DNA from: Botryllus schlosseri | Lineage: Eukaryota; Chordata; Ascidiacea; Stolidobranchia; Styelidae | Reading direction: 5' to 3' | DNA length: 21,982 bases | Assembly: GCA_000444245.1 (NCBI GenBank) | Contig: ATSW01003901.1 | Location: 1-21,982, forward strand | Shown: positions 9,201 through 15,319 of the stretch, piece after piece | Position numbering within the stretch: the first letter of the stretch is position 1 | Layout of the letters: each line of letters starts with the position of its first letter | Notes under the pieces: generated by a model | Seen by the model: only the letters and a program-made list of their open reading frames with translations | Database searches by the model: none | Told to the model about the DNA's origin: nothing | Program-made: the position numbers and the translations under genes

Positions 9201-10971
9201 GCACTCTTAAACTACAAAACACGAAATTAACTTACCGAATTTATTCTGAAGGTGTGACCACATCGTAACGGGGAAATCTTTCAAACTTTTTCGGGAAAAT
9301 ATGTGCGACGGGGAGAGTCTGTGCGACAACTTTGCTGACGAGCGAGGGTGTGAATCAAGGTGTGTAATGACACCGTAGAAGATTGATTTTAAACCTATGT
9401 AGAAAACACTAAATCATCTTTCGACCATAAGCTGGGAAGAGGGTGGACCTACTGTGGCGTTTTCGAGCCAGGTCGGATCAGGGAACACACTACTTTTTCC
9501 TATAGCGAGCAAACTGTGCGGATACCAAGAGAGCGAGGATGATGAGGGCTCAGCCGACAATCTAACAGAGCTAAACAGCACCATATATTCACGTTACCTC
9601 TGAAAAGTCACAACAACGATTGATAGTAACATTTCATCAGACCATCGAACTAAACCCAAAGTAGAATGTTGCAACCAACGTCCACACAAGCCCGCAAGCA
9701 TACGGTCACATACATCATACCAAGGAAACATGTAACCACAACCACAGTCATCGATGTGGAACTTTCACGTGGCTCAGCAAGACGCCATTGCCATTGTGTC
9801 ACGTGCAACCCAGAAACACATACATTCCAGCGGCTGATAACGCCCACTCTGAAAACATGGAGTTATAAGATGTTGTTGGGTATGGCACGCTCTTCCGATA
9901 GTCATCAAATCCATAATGACAACGCATATTCTTTTACTTGAGTAGTTCCCAAACTTTTGCGACTCATCGCCTCTTCTTAAGCTAAACAGTTTAGAGGACA
10001 TCCGTAAAGTGATCCTCCTACTTTATCGTATTTATTTAAGTTGTAACCACGTTTTTAAATAGCTTGGCATGTATAATGATCCTTTTTCAACAATGACTTT
10101 CGCCCCCTTCGATCGAAATTCACCTCCATGGGCCGATATCGCCACATTGGGAACCACGCTTTCCGTTGATTATATCGAATTCTCTAGAACTGCAGCAACA
10201 GTACTTTGGTGGTTGTAGCCTCTTTGAGCAGGTGCAACTCGTTCAAACAACATTACAGGGAACCGGATATACCGGTGTGTTGCCCGTGCACCGCCGATCA
10301 ATTCAGCTTTGAATGTAATAACATGCAGTTATATTCACATTACAGGTTCTACTGCACCGATGAGCCGTTACCGAACATACCGATTGAGAAAAAGTGCGAC
10401 AAACACAACGTATGTAAATTTGGAGCCATCCGTCGACATAATCAGTTAAATGATTTATTTTAGCGTGACGTAAGCTATCGCTCAATGGCGTCAGCTAAAT
10501 CAGTCACTGTCCGTGTCTTCCATAGAGTAGAGTTTTGACTAGCTGCAGTATACCATCAGAAAGCATAAAACAATTCGTACATTCAAAAGTCGTGAACAAA
10601 ACGACAAAGTTGTACAATAATTTATATGTAACATGTTGAAGACGATTTCCTGGAGAGCTCAAAAGTAGTAAGAACGATTGTTTACCCAGACCTTCCTAGC
10701 AAACCTTTTTATCGCGGTTTCAGATATGAATGTATGAACTCGCAAAACTACGATTGATACCCAGCGACAAATGATAAACCTACAATTGTTGTCACTGGGA
10801 CTTATCTGATTATGCCTGGTCACGAATTGTAAATTTGCAAGTAACACCAGTGAAACAAGATTTCGAGTCGAATATCGAATCCTGTCACTTTCTGCTGATG
10901 TGTCATATATTTTCTTTTAGGACTGCGACAACGGAGCTGACGAGAAAGATTGCTCACATTTCCGCTCTTAA
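105..10971 (+). CDS. Gene 1: multi-LDLa secreted-type protein, 14 exons, 5' end outside window
   Basis: This is a spliced gene whose visible part encodes 453 residues dominated by LDL-receptor class A modules, which are small calcium-stabilised, six-cysteine ligand-binding folds. Exons are 105-250, 1446-1536, 3069-3196, 4392-4427, 4489-4647, 4701-4794, 5708-5754, 6819-6887, 7694-7850, 8197-8276, 8363-8408, 9252-9359, 10259-10409 and 10921-10971. All 13 introns are GT-AG and all joins are phase-compatible. Good LDLa modules lie at residues 52-98 (closing on DGSDE), 98-125, 140-169, 198-230, 249-275 and 394-448. Weaker modules lack cysteines. No transmembrane segment, EGF, YWTD or enzyme domain is visible, and the chain stops four residues after the last LDLa cysteine-rich core, so a secreted product is likely. 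The upstream exon, and presumably the signal peptide, lie left of the window. I do not recognise an orthologue. Confidence 0.85.
251..1445 (+). other. Gene 1 intron a-b, no recognised content
   Basis: AT-rich intron of 1195 nt. Short open stretches occur at 410-598 and 752-1006 but have no splice sites or motif linking them to the gene. I see no repeat with recognisable ends. Confidence 0.6.
1446..1536 (+). CDS. Gene 1 exon b: LDLa cysteines 1-5 (91 nt)
   Basis: It lies between a CTCAG acceptor and a GTATGT donor (phase 1 in, 2 out). It encodes FSCWVNEFPCANGRMC followed by LPQSQYCNGKVEC, that is C-x5-7-C-x5-C-x6-C-x5-C, the front of a canonical LDLa. The module is finished by D-G-S-D-E at the start of the next exon. 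The length is exactly 91 nt, the same as gene 2 exons at 15388 and 17919. The first cysteines also appear to close the divergent module begun in exon a. Confidence 0.9.
1537..3068 (+). other. Gene 1 intron b-c with a retroposon tail
   Basis: An intron of 1532 nt. Around 1700-2080 the + strand is rich in G and T and the minus strand is open for 100 codons, with a C/A-rich reading I cannot assign. This may be a transposon remnant. The retroposon tail near 2412 is listed separately. Confidence 0.5.
2412..2490 (-). mobile_element. Retroposon 3' tail, minus strand (LINE/SINE type)
   Basis: Read on the minus strand, the segment holds short inverted GC-rich words (GTGGCCCAC, GGCGAAAAGCGCC). It then has TGTCAATAAAACAAACAAAC with an AATAAA and a (CAAA)n end, as in 3' ends of CR1/L2-like LINEs or SINEs that borrow them. 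The 5' end is not clear and may reach 2700. No reverse transcriptase is present, so the copy is 5'-truncated or non-autonomous. Confidence 0.42.
3069..3196 (+). CDS. Gene 1 exon c: DGSDE box plus full LDLa front
   Basis: Acceptor GGTTTAG, donor GTAAGG (phase 2 in, 1 out). It starts D-G-S-D-E, closing the LDLa of exon b, then a 13-residue linker to C6, then CHRQGNRCMIPDSHICDG and FSFCDD. The second module keeps the CDG and C5 of a canonical LDLa, whereas the equivalent stretch of exon a has the divergent CVLP form. An internal CAG at 3117-3119 could serve as an alternative acceptor in the same frame and phase, but would drop DGSDE. Confidence 0.87.
3197..4391 (+). other. Gene 1 intron c-d, largely a dispersed repeat
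   Basis: An intron of 1195 nt. Its middle (3537-3940) is a dispersed repeat with a second inverted copy at 19037-19377. The remainder shows no recognised feature. Confidence 0.6.
3537..3940 (+). repeat. Dispersed repeat, copy 1 (inverted relative to 19037-19377)
   Basis: Both ends carry variants of a CCGATATCGG-rich sequence: AGAGCCGACCAATATTGG on the left, and CGAACT reading inwards on the minus strand as AGTTCGACAAAATATCGG on the right. The interior matches the reverse complement of 19037-19377 over long runs, for example GTCGGCAATTTT, GACGTCA, CTATAATATT, CTTACAC and TAGTTTATTTCATG. It looks like a non-autonomous DNA transposon with terminal inverted repeats. Superfamily and target duplication are unclear. 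Confidence 0.6.
4392..4427 (+). CDS. Gene 1 exon d: 36-nt microexon, IDEC
   Basis: This small exon (TTCGCAG acceptor, GTGAGT donor, phase 1 in and out) adds IDECLCPTNGN. Joined to exon c it restores C-D-D-D-I-D-E-C, the calcium box and last cysteine of the second LDLa. It is separated from the next exon by a 61-nt intron. Its length is a multiple of three (36 nt), so it could be skipped without changing frame, which would leave that LDLa unclosed. Confidence 0.8.
4489..4647 (+). CDS. Gene 1 exon e: LDLa module in one exon
   Basis: Acceptor ACACCAG, donor GTAAGT (phase 1 in and out, 159 nt). It carries a nearly whole LDLa: CFQC, then LPISKHCNGVFDC, then RDLTDECLC. The CNGVFDCRDLTDE segment matches the CDGxxDCxDxSDE consensus with N for the first D. 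A tail with one more cysteine (residue 182 of the visible chain) follows. This is the only gene 1 module whose exon limits match the classic one-module-per-exon, phase 1-1 arrangement of LDL receptors. Confidence 0.87.
4701..4794 (+). CDS. Gene 1 exon f: LDLa front half with loss of cysteine
   Basis: Acceptor AATGCAG, donor GTAGGT (phase 1 in, 2 out, 94 nt). It encodes IECSVGRNESRTFIDASRVC, then D-H. The spacing resembles the 91-nt exons, but the positions where C2 and C3 should stand are S/R-type residues, so only C1 and C4 remain. The intron before it is just 53 nt. Confidence 0.8.
4795..5707 (+). other. Gene 1 intron f-g, no recognised content
   Basis: An AT-rich intron of 913 nt with a good acceptor tract at its end. 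No repeat ends, open frames or splice-flanked Cys-rich stretches were seen. Confidence 0.6.
5708..5754 (+). CDS. Gene 1 exon g: LDLa C5-C6
   Basis: Acceptor TTTCTACAG, donor GTACGT (phase 2 in, 1 out, 47 nt). It reads IDCPNGEDENNC. With exon f this gives C-D-H-W-I-D-C-P-N-G-E-D-E-N-N-C, a textbook LDLa C-terminus with a complete acidic calcium box. As in the repeat unit, the intron falls between the first and second part of the module. Confidence 0.83.
5852..5967 (+). CDS. Candidate alternative last exon of gene 1 (or decaying duplicate exon)
   Basis: It follows the best polypyrimidine tract in the window (about 5805-5849, built of TTATCTT-like units) and a CATAG acceptor. It opens with two bases that fit the phase-1 end of exon g. 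The reading frame gives S-V-D-L-R-S-S-S, then NYAVHDC, then a TAA at 5965-5967. Its start resembles exon h (E-S-P-S-S-S-S with NYEC later). A GTATAA donor at 5962 would end it in phase 0, which does not fit exon h. So it is either a terminal exon of a shorter isoform or a dead exon copy. I see no AATAAA soon after it. Confidence 0.4.
6380..6410. repeat. Perfect 13-bp inverted repeat, 5-nt loop
   Basis: CATTTATGCTGAG (6380-6392) and CTCAGCATAAATG (6398-6410) are exact reverse complements around CATAA. The word GCATAACTCA also occurs twice, just before and across the hairpin, suggesting local duplication. Its function is unknown. Confidence 0.85.
6517..6544 (+). repeat. Short tandem duplication, 14-bp unit
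   Basis: TCACTAGAACGAAG is followed directly by TGACTAGAACGAAG, 13 of 14 bases equal. It is intronic and probably a slippage duplication. Confidence 0.8.
6819..6887 (+). CDS. Gene 1 exon h: serine-rich linker and LDLa start
   Basis: Acceptor TTATTTCAG, donor GTGAGT (phase 1 in and out, 69 nt). It encodes a serine run (S-P-S-S-S-S-R), then LNYECTSPVGK with one cysteine that begins the LDLa completed in exon i. It joins directly to exon g in phase. It could also be skipped without frame loss. Confidence 0.75.
6986..7590. mobile_element. Candidate TIR element in intron h-i
   Basis: The left end reads AGGGCTGGGCAAAATCGAG, followed by TGATTCGATTCTGAATC. The right end, read on the minus strand, has GAGTAC, then AATGATTCGAATCTGAATCG. 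These inverted ends about 0.6 kb apart suggest a non-autonomous DNA transposon. The AGGGCTGGGC start resembles the ends of the CCGATAT-type repeat. Exact borders and target duplication are uncertain. It fills most of the 806-nt intron. Confidence 0.45.
7694..7850 (+). CDS. Gene 1 exon i: LDLa C4-C6 and Tyr-rich tail
   Basis: Acceptor TGTGTTCAG (phase 1 in); the chosen donor GTTAGT at 7851 gives phase 2 out, which the next exon needs. It reads KCDGIVECDDFLVEEC, a good LDLa C-terminus, then C-x7-C (YYCDSNPEYC) and a tyrosine-rich stretch ending IPDDP. The donor is the least standard in the chain. GTAATG at 7855 is the alternative but would end in phase 0 and break the frame with exon j. Confidence 0.75.
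8197..8276 (+). CDS. Gene 1 exon j: divergent LDLa front
   Basis: Acceptor ATGCCAG, donor GTAAGG (phase 2 in, 1 out, 80 nt). After a proline-containing linker (LEPPQVHAK) it reads FVTCDGRSVIQ, which resembles the F-x-C-x-DGR-x-I segment of an LDLa with C2 present and C3 missing. It is a short exon with a weak pyrimidine tract, placed here because phase and motif agree with both neighbours. Confidence 0.68.
8363..8408 (+). CDS. Gene 1 exon k: small exon with LDLa C4-C5
   Basis: Acceptor ACTTACAG, donor GTAAAC (phase 1 in, 2 out, 46 nt). It encodes IDRLCSALQCEMLR. Joined to exon j the spacing of C2, C4 and C5 fits an LDLa whose calcium box has been lost. A GTGAGA donor at 8391 inside the exon would end in phase 1 and does not fit exon l. 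The intron before it is 86 nt. Confidence 0.62.
8409..9251 (+). other. Gene 1 intron k-l
   Basis: An intron of 843 nt with a degenerate telomere-like GGGTTA stretch at 9015-9060. Nothing else was recognised. Confidence 0.55.
9015..9060 (+). repeat. Degenerate GGGTTA-type simple repeat
   Basis: The stretch contains AGGGTTGGATTAGGGTAAGG, TTATGGTTA and GGATTAGG, which are spaced variants of the TTAGGG unit. It is too decayed to be a functional telomere and may be an old interstitial or transposon-borne repeat. Confidence 0.45.
9252..9359 (+). CDS. Gene 1 exon l: LDLa with intact C-terminal half
   Basis: Acceptor TTCTGAAG, donor GTGTGT (phase 2 in and out, 108 nt). It begins with C-D-H and ends with NMCDGESLCDNFADERGC, a clear LDLa C4-C5-DxxADE-C6. 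The region that should hold C2 and C3 (GKSFKLFREN) keeps the phenylalanine but not the cysteines. A GTGTAA donor two bases downstream is possible, but phase 2 is required by exon m. Confidence 0.78.
9360..10258 (+). other. Gene 1 intron l-m, C/A-rich stretch and a MITE
   Basis: An intron of 899 nt. From about 9560 to 9870 the + strand is rich in C and A and open frames overlap on both strands. I see no motif, and the composition may betray a transposon remnant. A hAT-like miniature element follows at 9940-10159. Confidence 0.5.
9940..10159. mobile_element. hAT-like MITE candidate, 220 bp
   Basis: The left end AGTAGTTCCCAAACTTTTGC and the right end, read on the minus strand as GTGGTTCCCAATGTGGCG, are imperfect inverted repeats of the CAGTGGTTCCCAA type. 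Flanking 8-mers TTTTACTT and TTTCCGTT agree at only 5 of 8 positions, so insertion borders are not proven. Confidence 0.42.
10259..10409 (+). CDS. Gene 1 exon m: cysteine-dense linker and last LDLa front
   Basis: Acceptor ACATTACAG, donor GTATGT (phase 2 in, 0 out, 151 nt). It encodes IPVCCPCTADQFSFEC, then a tyrosine-rich stretch to YC, then PIEKKCDKHN. The C-x7-FxC pattern and the later C-D-K-H-N place it as C1-C4 of the last LDLa, with an enlarged C3-C4 loop. Adjacent cysteines (VCC) are unusual for this fold and may pair with a neighbouring module. Confidence 0.8.
10410..10920 (+). other. Gene 1 intron m-n, no recognised content
   Basis: A 511-nt AT-rich intron with a strong TTTTCTTTTAG acceptor. 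No other signal was found. Confidence 0.6.
10921..10971 (+). CDS. Gene 1 exon n: last LDLa half and stop
   Basis: Acceptor TTTCTTTTAG, phase 0 in. It reads DCDNGADEKDCSHFRS and then TAA at 10969-10971. D-C-D-N-G-A-D-E-K-D-C is a near-perfect LDLa C5-calcium box-C6 that closes the module begun in exon m. The protein ends five residues after C6, with no C-terminal anchor. Confidence 0.85.
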   Translation, partial: DCDNGADEKDCSHFRS

Positions 10972-11055
10972 GTTGCTGGGTCATTGTAGAGTATTCCTCG
11001 AGATGTCATAAGACTTGACAGTGTCGTGTAAATGTATTTACTGCACTTCAATGCC

Positions 11056-11061
11056 AATAAA
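11056..11061 (+). terminator. Poly(A) signal of gene 1
   Basis: AATAAA sits 85 nt after the gene 1 stop codon, at a normal distance for a short 3' UTR. A GTGTTATACCTG stretch follows as a possible downstream element. This supports the TAA at 10969 as the true gene end. Confidence 0.65.
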
Positions 11062-11229
11062 GTGTTATACCTGCGCAAACAATGTCGTAAAATTAAAACT
11101 TCTGTGTGATGAATCGACACCTTGCTTCAGCAGTCAAGTGACTTCCTACCGAAAAATTGATAGCACGCTCCTCTTATCACTAGATGGATGTTCCATCGCT
11201 CATTTATAAACGGAAAACATAATTTACAG

Positions 11230-11313
11230 GTGAGTGACGGAGAGAAGGATTTCAGGTTGAGGGGCGATGCATGCCTACCAGGTTACATGGGCGGTTGTCC
11301 AGATTTGAAATAA
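11230..11313 (+). CDS. Candidate alternative or decayed last exon of gene 1
   Basis: After a TTTACAG acceptor an open stretch in phase 0 (matching the end of exon m) reads SDGEKDFRLRGDACLPGYMG, then G-C-P-D-L-K and TAA at 11311. The stop overlaps an AATAAA at 11309-11314. The DNA around GACGGAGAGAAGGAT resembles exon n (GACGAGAAAGAT), so this may be an old duplicate of the terminal exon. It lacks C5, so the last LDLa would not close. It lies beyond the main poly(A) signal. Confidence 0.25.
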   Translation: MSDGEKDFRLRGDACLPGYMGGCPDLK

Positions 11314-11919
11314 ATTGTGAGGAAACTTCCGTCTTGATCTTTCAAATGATGGTTTAGTACATGAAACAATTTTACGAGTGATCTTGATTATCTTCATCGT
11401 GATCTTCATTCCCCTCAGAGCTCCCAAAGATTAGGGGTAAATTCGCCTAGTTAATAGGGATTCCCCAGATTGTTTACCAAGCTCTTATTGTAAAGAAGCG
11501 CTTTGCTGTGATTATTGCGTCCCGCTGTGTACCTTTAGTAGAGTTTGCAGGTGAAAACGACTGTCTGGAAATGAGAATTATCAAGATAATATATCGTTTT
11601 GGTAATTGTACTGAGCTGCAGTCCTATGCCAAATGCGTGACCTTCTGGTATATGTCTTGTAATAGGTAGGCTTGCTGCTACAACTACTCAGGTTGTATGA
11701 ATGAAACATTCACATGCGTTTCGAGGTGGCTTTTATTTCGTGAATTTTAGTGAAAGATGTATTGTGTAGGAATGTAATGGGTAATGTCAGTGTTTCCGCC
11801 TGGATTTCAGTTCATTTGTAAAATACTGAGTTATCAGATTTGATGATGGACCGGAATTTAGTTGAAGAATCACCAAATCAGGAGCTACGAGAAGCATTGT
11901 GAAATTAGGCTTATGCGTT

Positions 11920-11927
11920 ATCTAGAA
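11920..11927 (+). repeat. Left target-site duplication of the hAT element
   Basis: ATCTAGAA pairs with ATCTAGAG at 13503-13510, 7 of 8 bases identical. The length is as expected for hAT insertion. Confidence 0.72.
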
Positions 11928-13502
11928 CAGTGGTCCTCAACCTTTTTTACCTGGTGGATCGATAAAGTTCCAACATATATTTGACGGACCGGCGGACCTT
12001 AAAAATTTGAAATCAACCCGAAATGTGAAATGTTTGCAGCGGTTCTTCTGCAAGTATGGTACAAGAGCAGGGGATTAACCGTTTTGTTATTCACAGCCGC
12101 ATTTCGATTACCTATATGGCCTATCGTCGCTTTCCAGGAGATGGTCGTAATGAATTATCTTAACGCGAAAGACCCATGTTAAACTGTTCATGTCCATGTC
12201 TGGTGAGATCCGGACTAATCTACTTTTTCATAACGTTTTACTATGCGCATCGAAATCGCTACATATGAGTGATGTTGCGAATAATTACTGGTAATGGAAA
12301 TGGTCGCGCGAAGCGCCAAAATATTATTCGATTCACGAATTAATTTCGTCATTGATATTCGTAGTTTCACATATTACAATCAAATATTTATCCTTTCTCA
12401 GTCAATGCGATCAGATTCGTCGGTAAAGTTGATCGAGGGAGTGTTTTAGTAAATTTAAGGAAGGTTATAAAGGATGATTCATCTTCGAGTGGGCTAATTG
12501 TTACTGTAGTAACTCTGTTGTTATTTCTTGACCTCCCATGAGGATTTTCGGTATAGTGGAAAGATATTGGAAATTCCCAAATGTACCAGAAACAAATTTC
12601 TTTCGCGAGGAACACAGGATTCCAAGTTTGTATTTCTATATCGATTGCATCAATTTCCTCCGCTGTTTGCATATGTAGCGTGGGGCTCCGATTTCACAGG
12701 GAAGTTGCATTGAATCGCGTCTACCGCGAAGAAAAATCAAGATTAATTGAAATAATCAAAATTTCGGAAGTCGATTCGTAAATTCAATTTACTTGTCGAT
12801 TGGCGATGACATCCTAATTGAACTACGTGCTCACGGCCGCACAAAATTCCTTCTACAACCGCAGGTTGGCCTCCGCTGTACTAGAGAGTGACAATTGGAG
12901 GGATTTGTTCGTAATTAAATATGTTTATGATGATATTCATGCGATTTTGATGTAGTGTCTTGTTAGTGCTGAGTCGAAGTAAATTGACTTGCCCAGATAA
13001 CCGCAGGCTAATTTTGCGCCGGAGACCGTGGATTAAGCGACCGCGCCAACTCGAATAATATTCTTGTATTCGACAATATCTAGAGATGAAGCGTTTTGGA
13101 CTAGGACCAACCATCTTGTCCAAATATCTTGCTCATTTCGCACTGCCACCAGACTTATGCTAAACTACGAGTACAATGCGCCATACGAAAACACTTGGCA
13201 ACAGCGATACTGATAATGAATCAAAAACGAATGATCGTACGAATTGCGGGGGTTAGCGAATCAGTTCGTACTTTGCGAGTCGCTCGTATGTCATCACTGG
13301 AGACAGCTTGATCTTTAGGTCAAATCGAACATCTTTCTGGGCCTAATATTACCTCACAAAGTTCTGCGTCAGTTTAAAAATTGAAGGTTTAGATATTTTA
13401 CTTCAACATCGTGCATCTTGAAATAAAGGTAAACTTCGCACTCCGGCAGACAAGTCGTCGCAGACTTGCACCAGTCCGCGGACTGGCGGTTCAGAACTCC
13501 TG
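11928..13502. mobile_element. hAT-superfamily DNA transposon, non-autonomous, 1575 bp
   Basis: The element starts CAGTGGTCCTCAACC and ends GGTTCAGAACTCCTG, inverted repeats equal at 11 of 15 positions. It is flanked by ATCTAGAA (11920-11927) and ATCTAGAG (13503-13510), an 8-bp target duplication with one mismatch and the nTCTAGAn form favoured by hAT transposases. Subterminal CCGGCGGACC and CCGCGGACTGG words recur near the two ends. The interior has only short open frames (such as 12388-12672 minus), none recognised as transposase, so it is a non-autonomous or decayed copy. It sits between the two LDLa genes. Confidence 0.75.
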
Positions 13503-13839
13503 ATCTAGAGTACAACGTTATTTGCAAAAATAATAAAAGTATAATATTGTTTGAGTATATTTATACCAATCAAAATTTTTTCTCGCGCTCGGCGTGATTT
13601 CGAGTGAATGGCCTTTCACTTTAATATAAACTTACCATCAGAAGTTGTGCTGAGAATGGACAAGTGGCACGAGAAATTTCTATAGGAAGCTTGAGGGGTA
13701 CCAGCGCTAAAAGGTCAAGAAAGACTGCCATAGATTAGCCTCGAAAACGCATGAAGGAATTCTGCAGTCGATCTAAGTCGGGATCGAACATGCAGCCAAA
13801 AGTAGCCCTAAATGGAGGTGAACAGGAAATACACTATAT

Positions 13840-13907
13840 CAGTGGTTATCAACAACCGTCATTATATTGCGGACAGTCGCCCGCGCTATAAAGTTTGAGA
13901 ACCACTG
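13840..13907. mobile_element. 68-bp miniature hAT-like element
   Basis: CAGTGGTTATCAAC on the left and GTTTGAGAACCACTG on the right form inverted ends around about 40 bp, flanked by CACTATAT and CGCTATAC (6 of 8 equal). It is probably an extreme internal-deletion derivative of the same family as the other hAT-like elements here. Confidence 0.6.
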
Positions 13908-13915
13908 CGCTATAC

Positions 13916-15228
13916 AAGTTTCTCATTTTCAAAATATACTTGATTGCGTCATTGCTCGGATAGTAAACAAAATACGCTGTGCCGTGACTGTGACATATCG
14001 ATGAATGTGTGTCGTACCTTTTAGCATACGGACATTCACTTTATTTTCATAATCACATGTCTGACAGCTGATGGTATTGGATTAGTAGAATGTGTCGTTT
14101 CTTGAAGCGATGAATGGTTTTCTTGTCAGTAACGCAGAAGAATATTCGTCAGCGTATGCTACTGGAGTAAGTCAAATAGAAGAATGGTATAGTTCAACAA
14201 TATAACCGCTACGCGATACGTTGCCGTATTAGAAAATTGTTTTTATTAGTAAAACTGTTTTCAGCTGTTTTCTATTACGATACACTAGCTTTTATGATTT
14301 CCAGAAAATATCCTCCTTTCTCGATTTTCCCTATTTTACAGTATATTTTACAGTACAGTTATCAGAGTACCCGTTGGTGTCATTGACCTGGGAAAATATC
14401 ATATTACGGTTTATACCATCCTTTTGGTATAAGTGTAGCATCCTATCACTCTCTGCAAGACCATGACTCCAGGAAAGGATCATTAACACGAACTTATTAT
14501 AAGATAAACCCATACCAAACCCGGATATTTTATTGATTCTCGTTAAATTTGCATGAGATTTCCTACTATTCCGGTTGCAAATGATATATTGACTTGTGTA
14601 CAGCATCGCCACGTGCTTGGCTTGGAAAGGAGCCAAGAATGAAATCGCGAGTTGTATTCCCAAGTAGTGGCAGAGTTAACCAGTACCAATGTACGCCTAT
14701 CATATTTTAGCCCCGCTTTGTCACGTTATTTTTGAGCTGAAGTGGTCATCTGAGCAGATCAATAAAATGAAATACGAATAAGCAGTTTTCGTGAGCCGCA
14801 AACCAACCCAAGATACATCAGCCTATAAATCATGATAGAACTCGCAATGAGTGACATGTTTCGAATGACACCAAACTTTTTCGGAACAATGATTACTACT
14901 CGAGCAATGTCATACATTGACATGTGTGAAGACAGGGAGGCAAAAAGGGAATTACGTTTGAATTAGCATTTTGACGTCGCATGTTCGTATTAACGGCGAA
15001 TACTTGTCCCTGTTGCATGAACACAATATCAAACACAGTGACGGATTTCTTATTCTGTGTTAGAAGATATCCTCAGATTGGAAATAATGGCATCAAATTT
15101 CAATCGGTTATGTTACAGAGAAATTCAGCTAAATTTTTATTCCTCCATTGCATGCAGTAACGGAATTGACCTAATTTGAATTTCTAATAGCTTTTTAAAA
15201 TAGTTTTGCGCAATACTGGAATGGTTGA
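13916..15228 (+). other. Intergenic region upstream of gene 2
   Basis: AT-rich sequence that should include the gene 2 promoter and 5' UTR. A TTTTTAAAATAG stretch about 30-40 nt before the start codon is TATA-like but unproven. The minus strand is open for 110 codons at 14331-14663, with no recognised domain. I leave it unassigned. Confidence 0.4.
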
Positions 15229-15319
15229 ATGGCTCATGTGCGAAAGATGCAACATGGCGGATCAAAAGATATATATATTTACGTTGTGACGATTGCATTG
15301 ATTTACTCATGCGGTGAAG
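15229..15319 (+). CDS. Gene 2 exon 1: start codon and signal peptide
   Basis: ATG at 15229 begins a basic n-region (MAHVRKMQHGGSKD), a hydrophobic h-region (IYIYVVTIALIYSC) and a G-E end that looks like a cleavage area, as in classical secretion signals. Two donors give the same phase 1: GTATAC at 15320 (chosen, after AAG) and GTGAAG at 15314. They differ by two residues. An ATG at 15221 is in another frame and soon stops. The second in-frame ATG (residue 7) would still leave a working signal. Confidence 0.72.

Larger units (their letters stand above)
10972..11927 (+). other. 3' UTR of gene 1 and intergenic sequence
   Basis: The first ~100 nt should be 3' UTR (AATAAA at 11056). Beyond lies the doubtful exon at 11230 and AT-rich sequence without recognisable genes. 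Confidence 0.5.

Noticed and set aside
9650-9941. Open frames on both strands in intron l-m
   Set aside because: They overlap in opposite directions, and the biased C/A composition makes long frames likely by chance.
13206-13251. A phase-suitable exon starting D-T-D-N-E with a cysteine, like the DGSDE exons
   Set aside because: It lies inside the hAT element, has a poor acceptor tract, and no LDLa front exon precedes it.
14331-14663. 110-codon open stretch on the minus strand
   Set aside because: It is the longest unspliced frame in the intergenic region but has no recognisable domain and no supporting splice or promoter signals.
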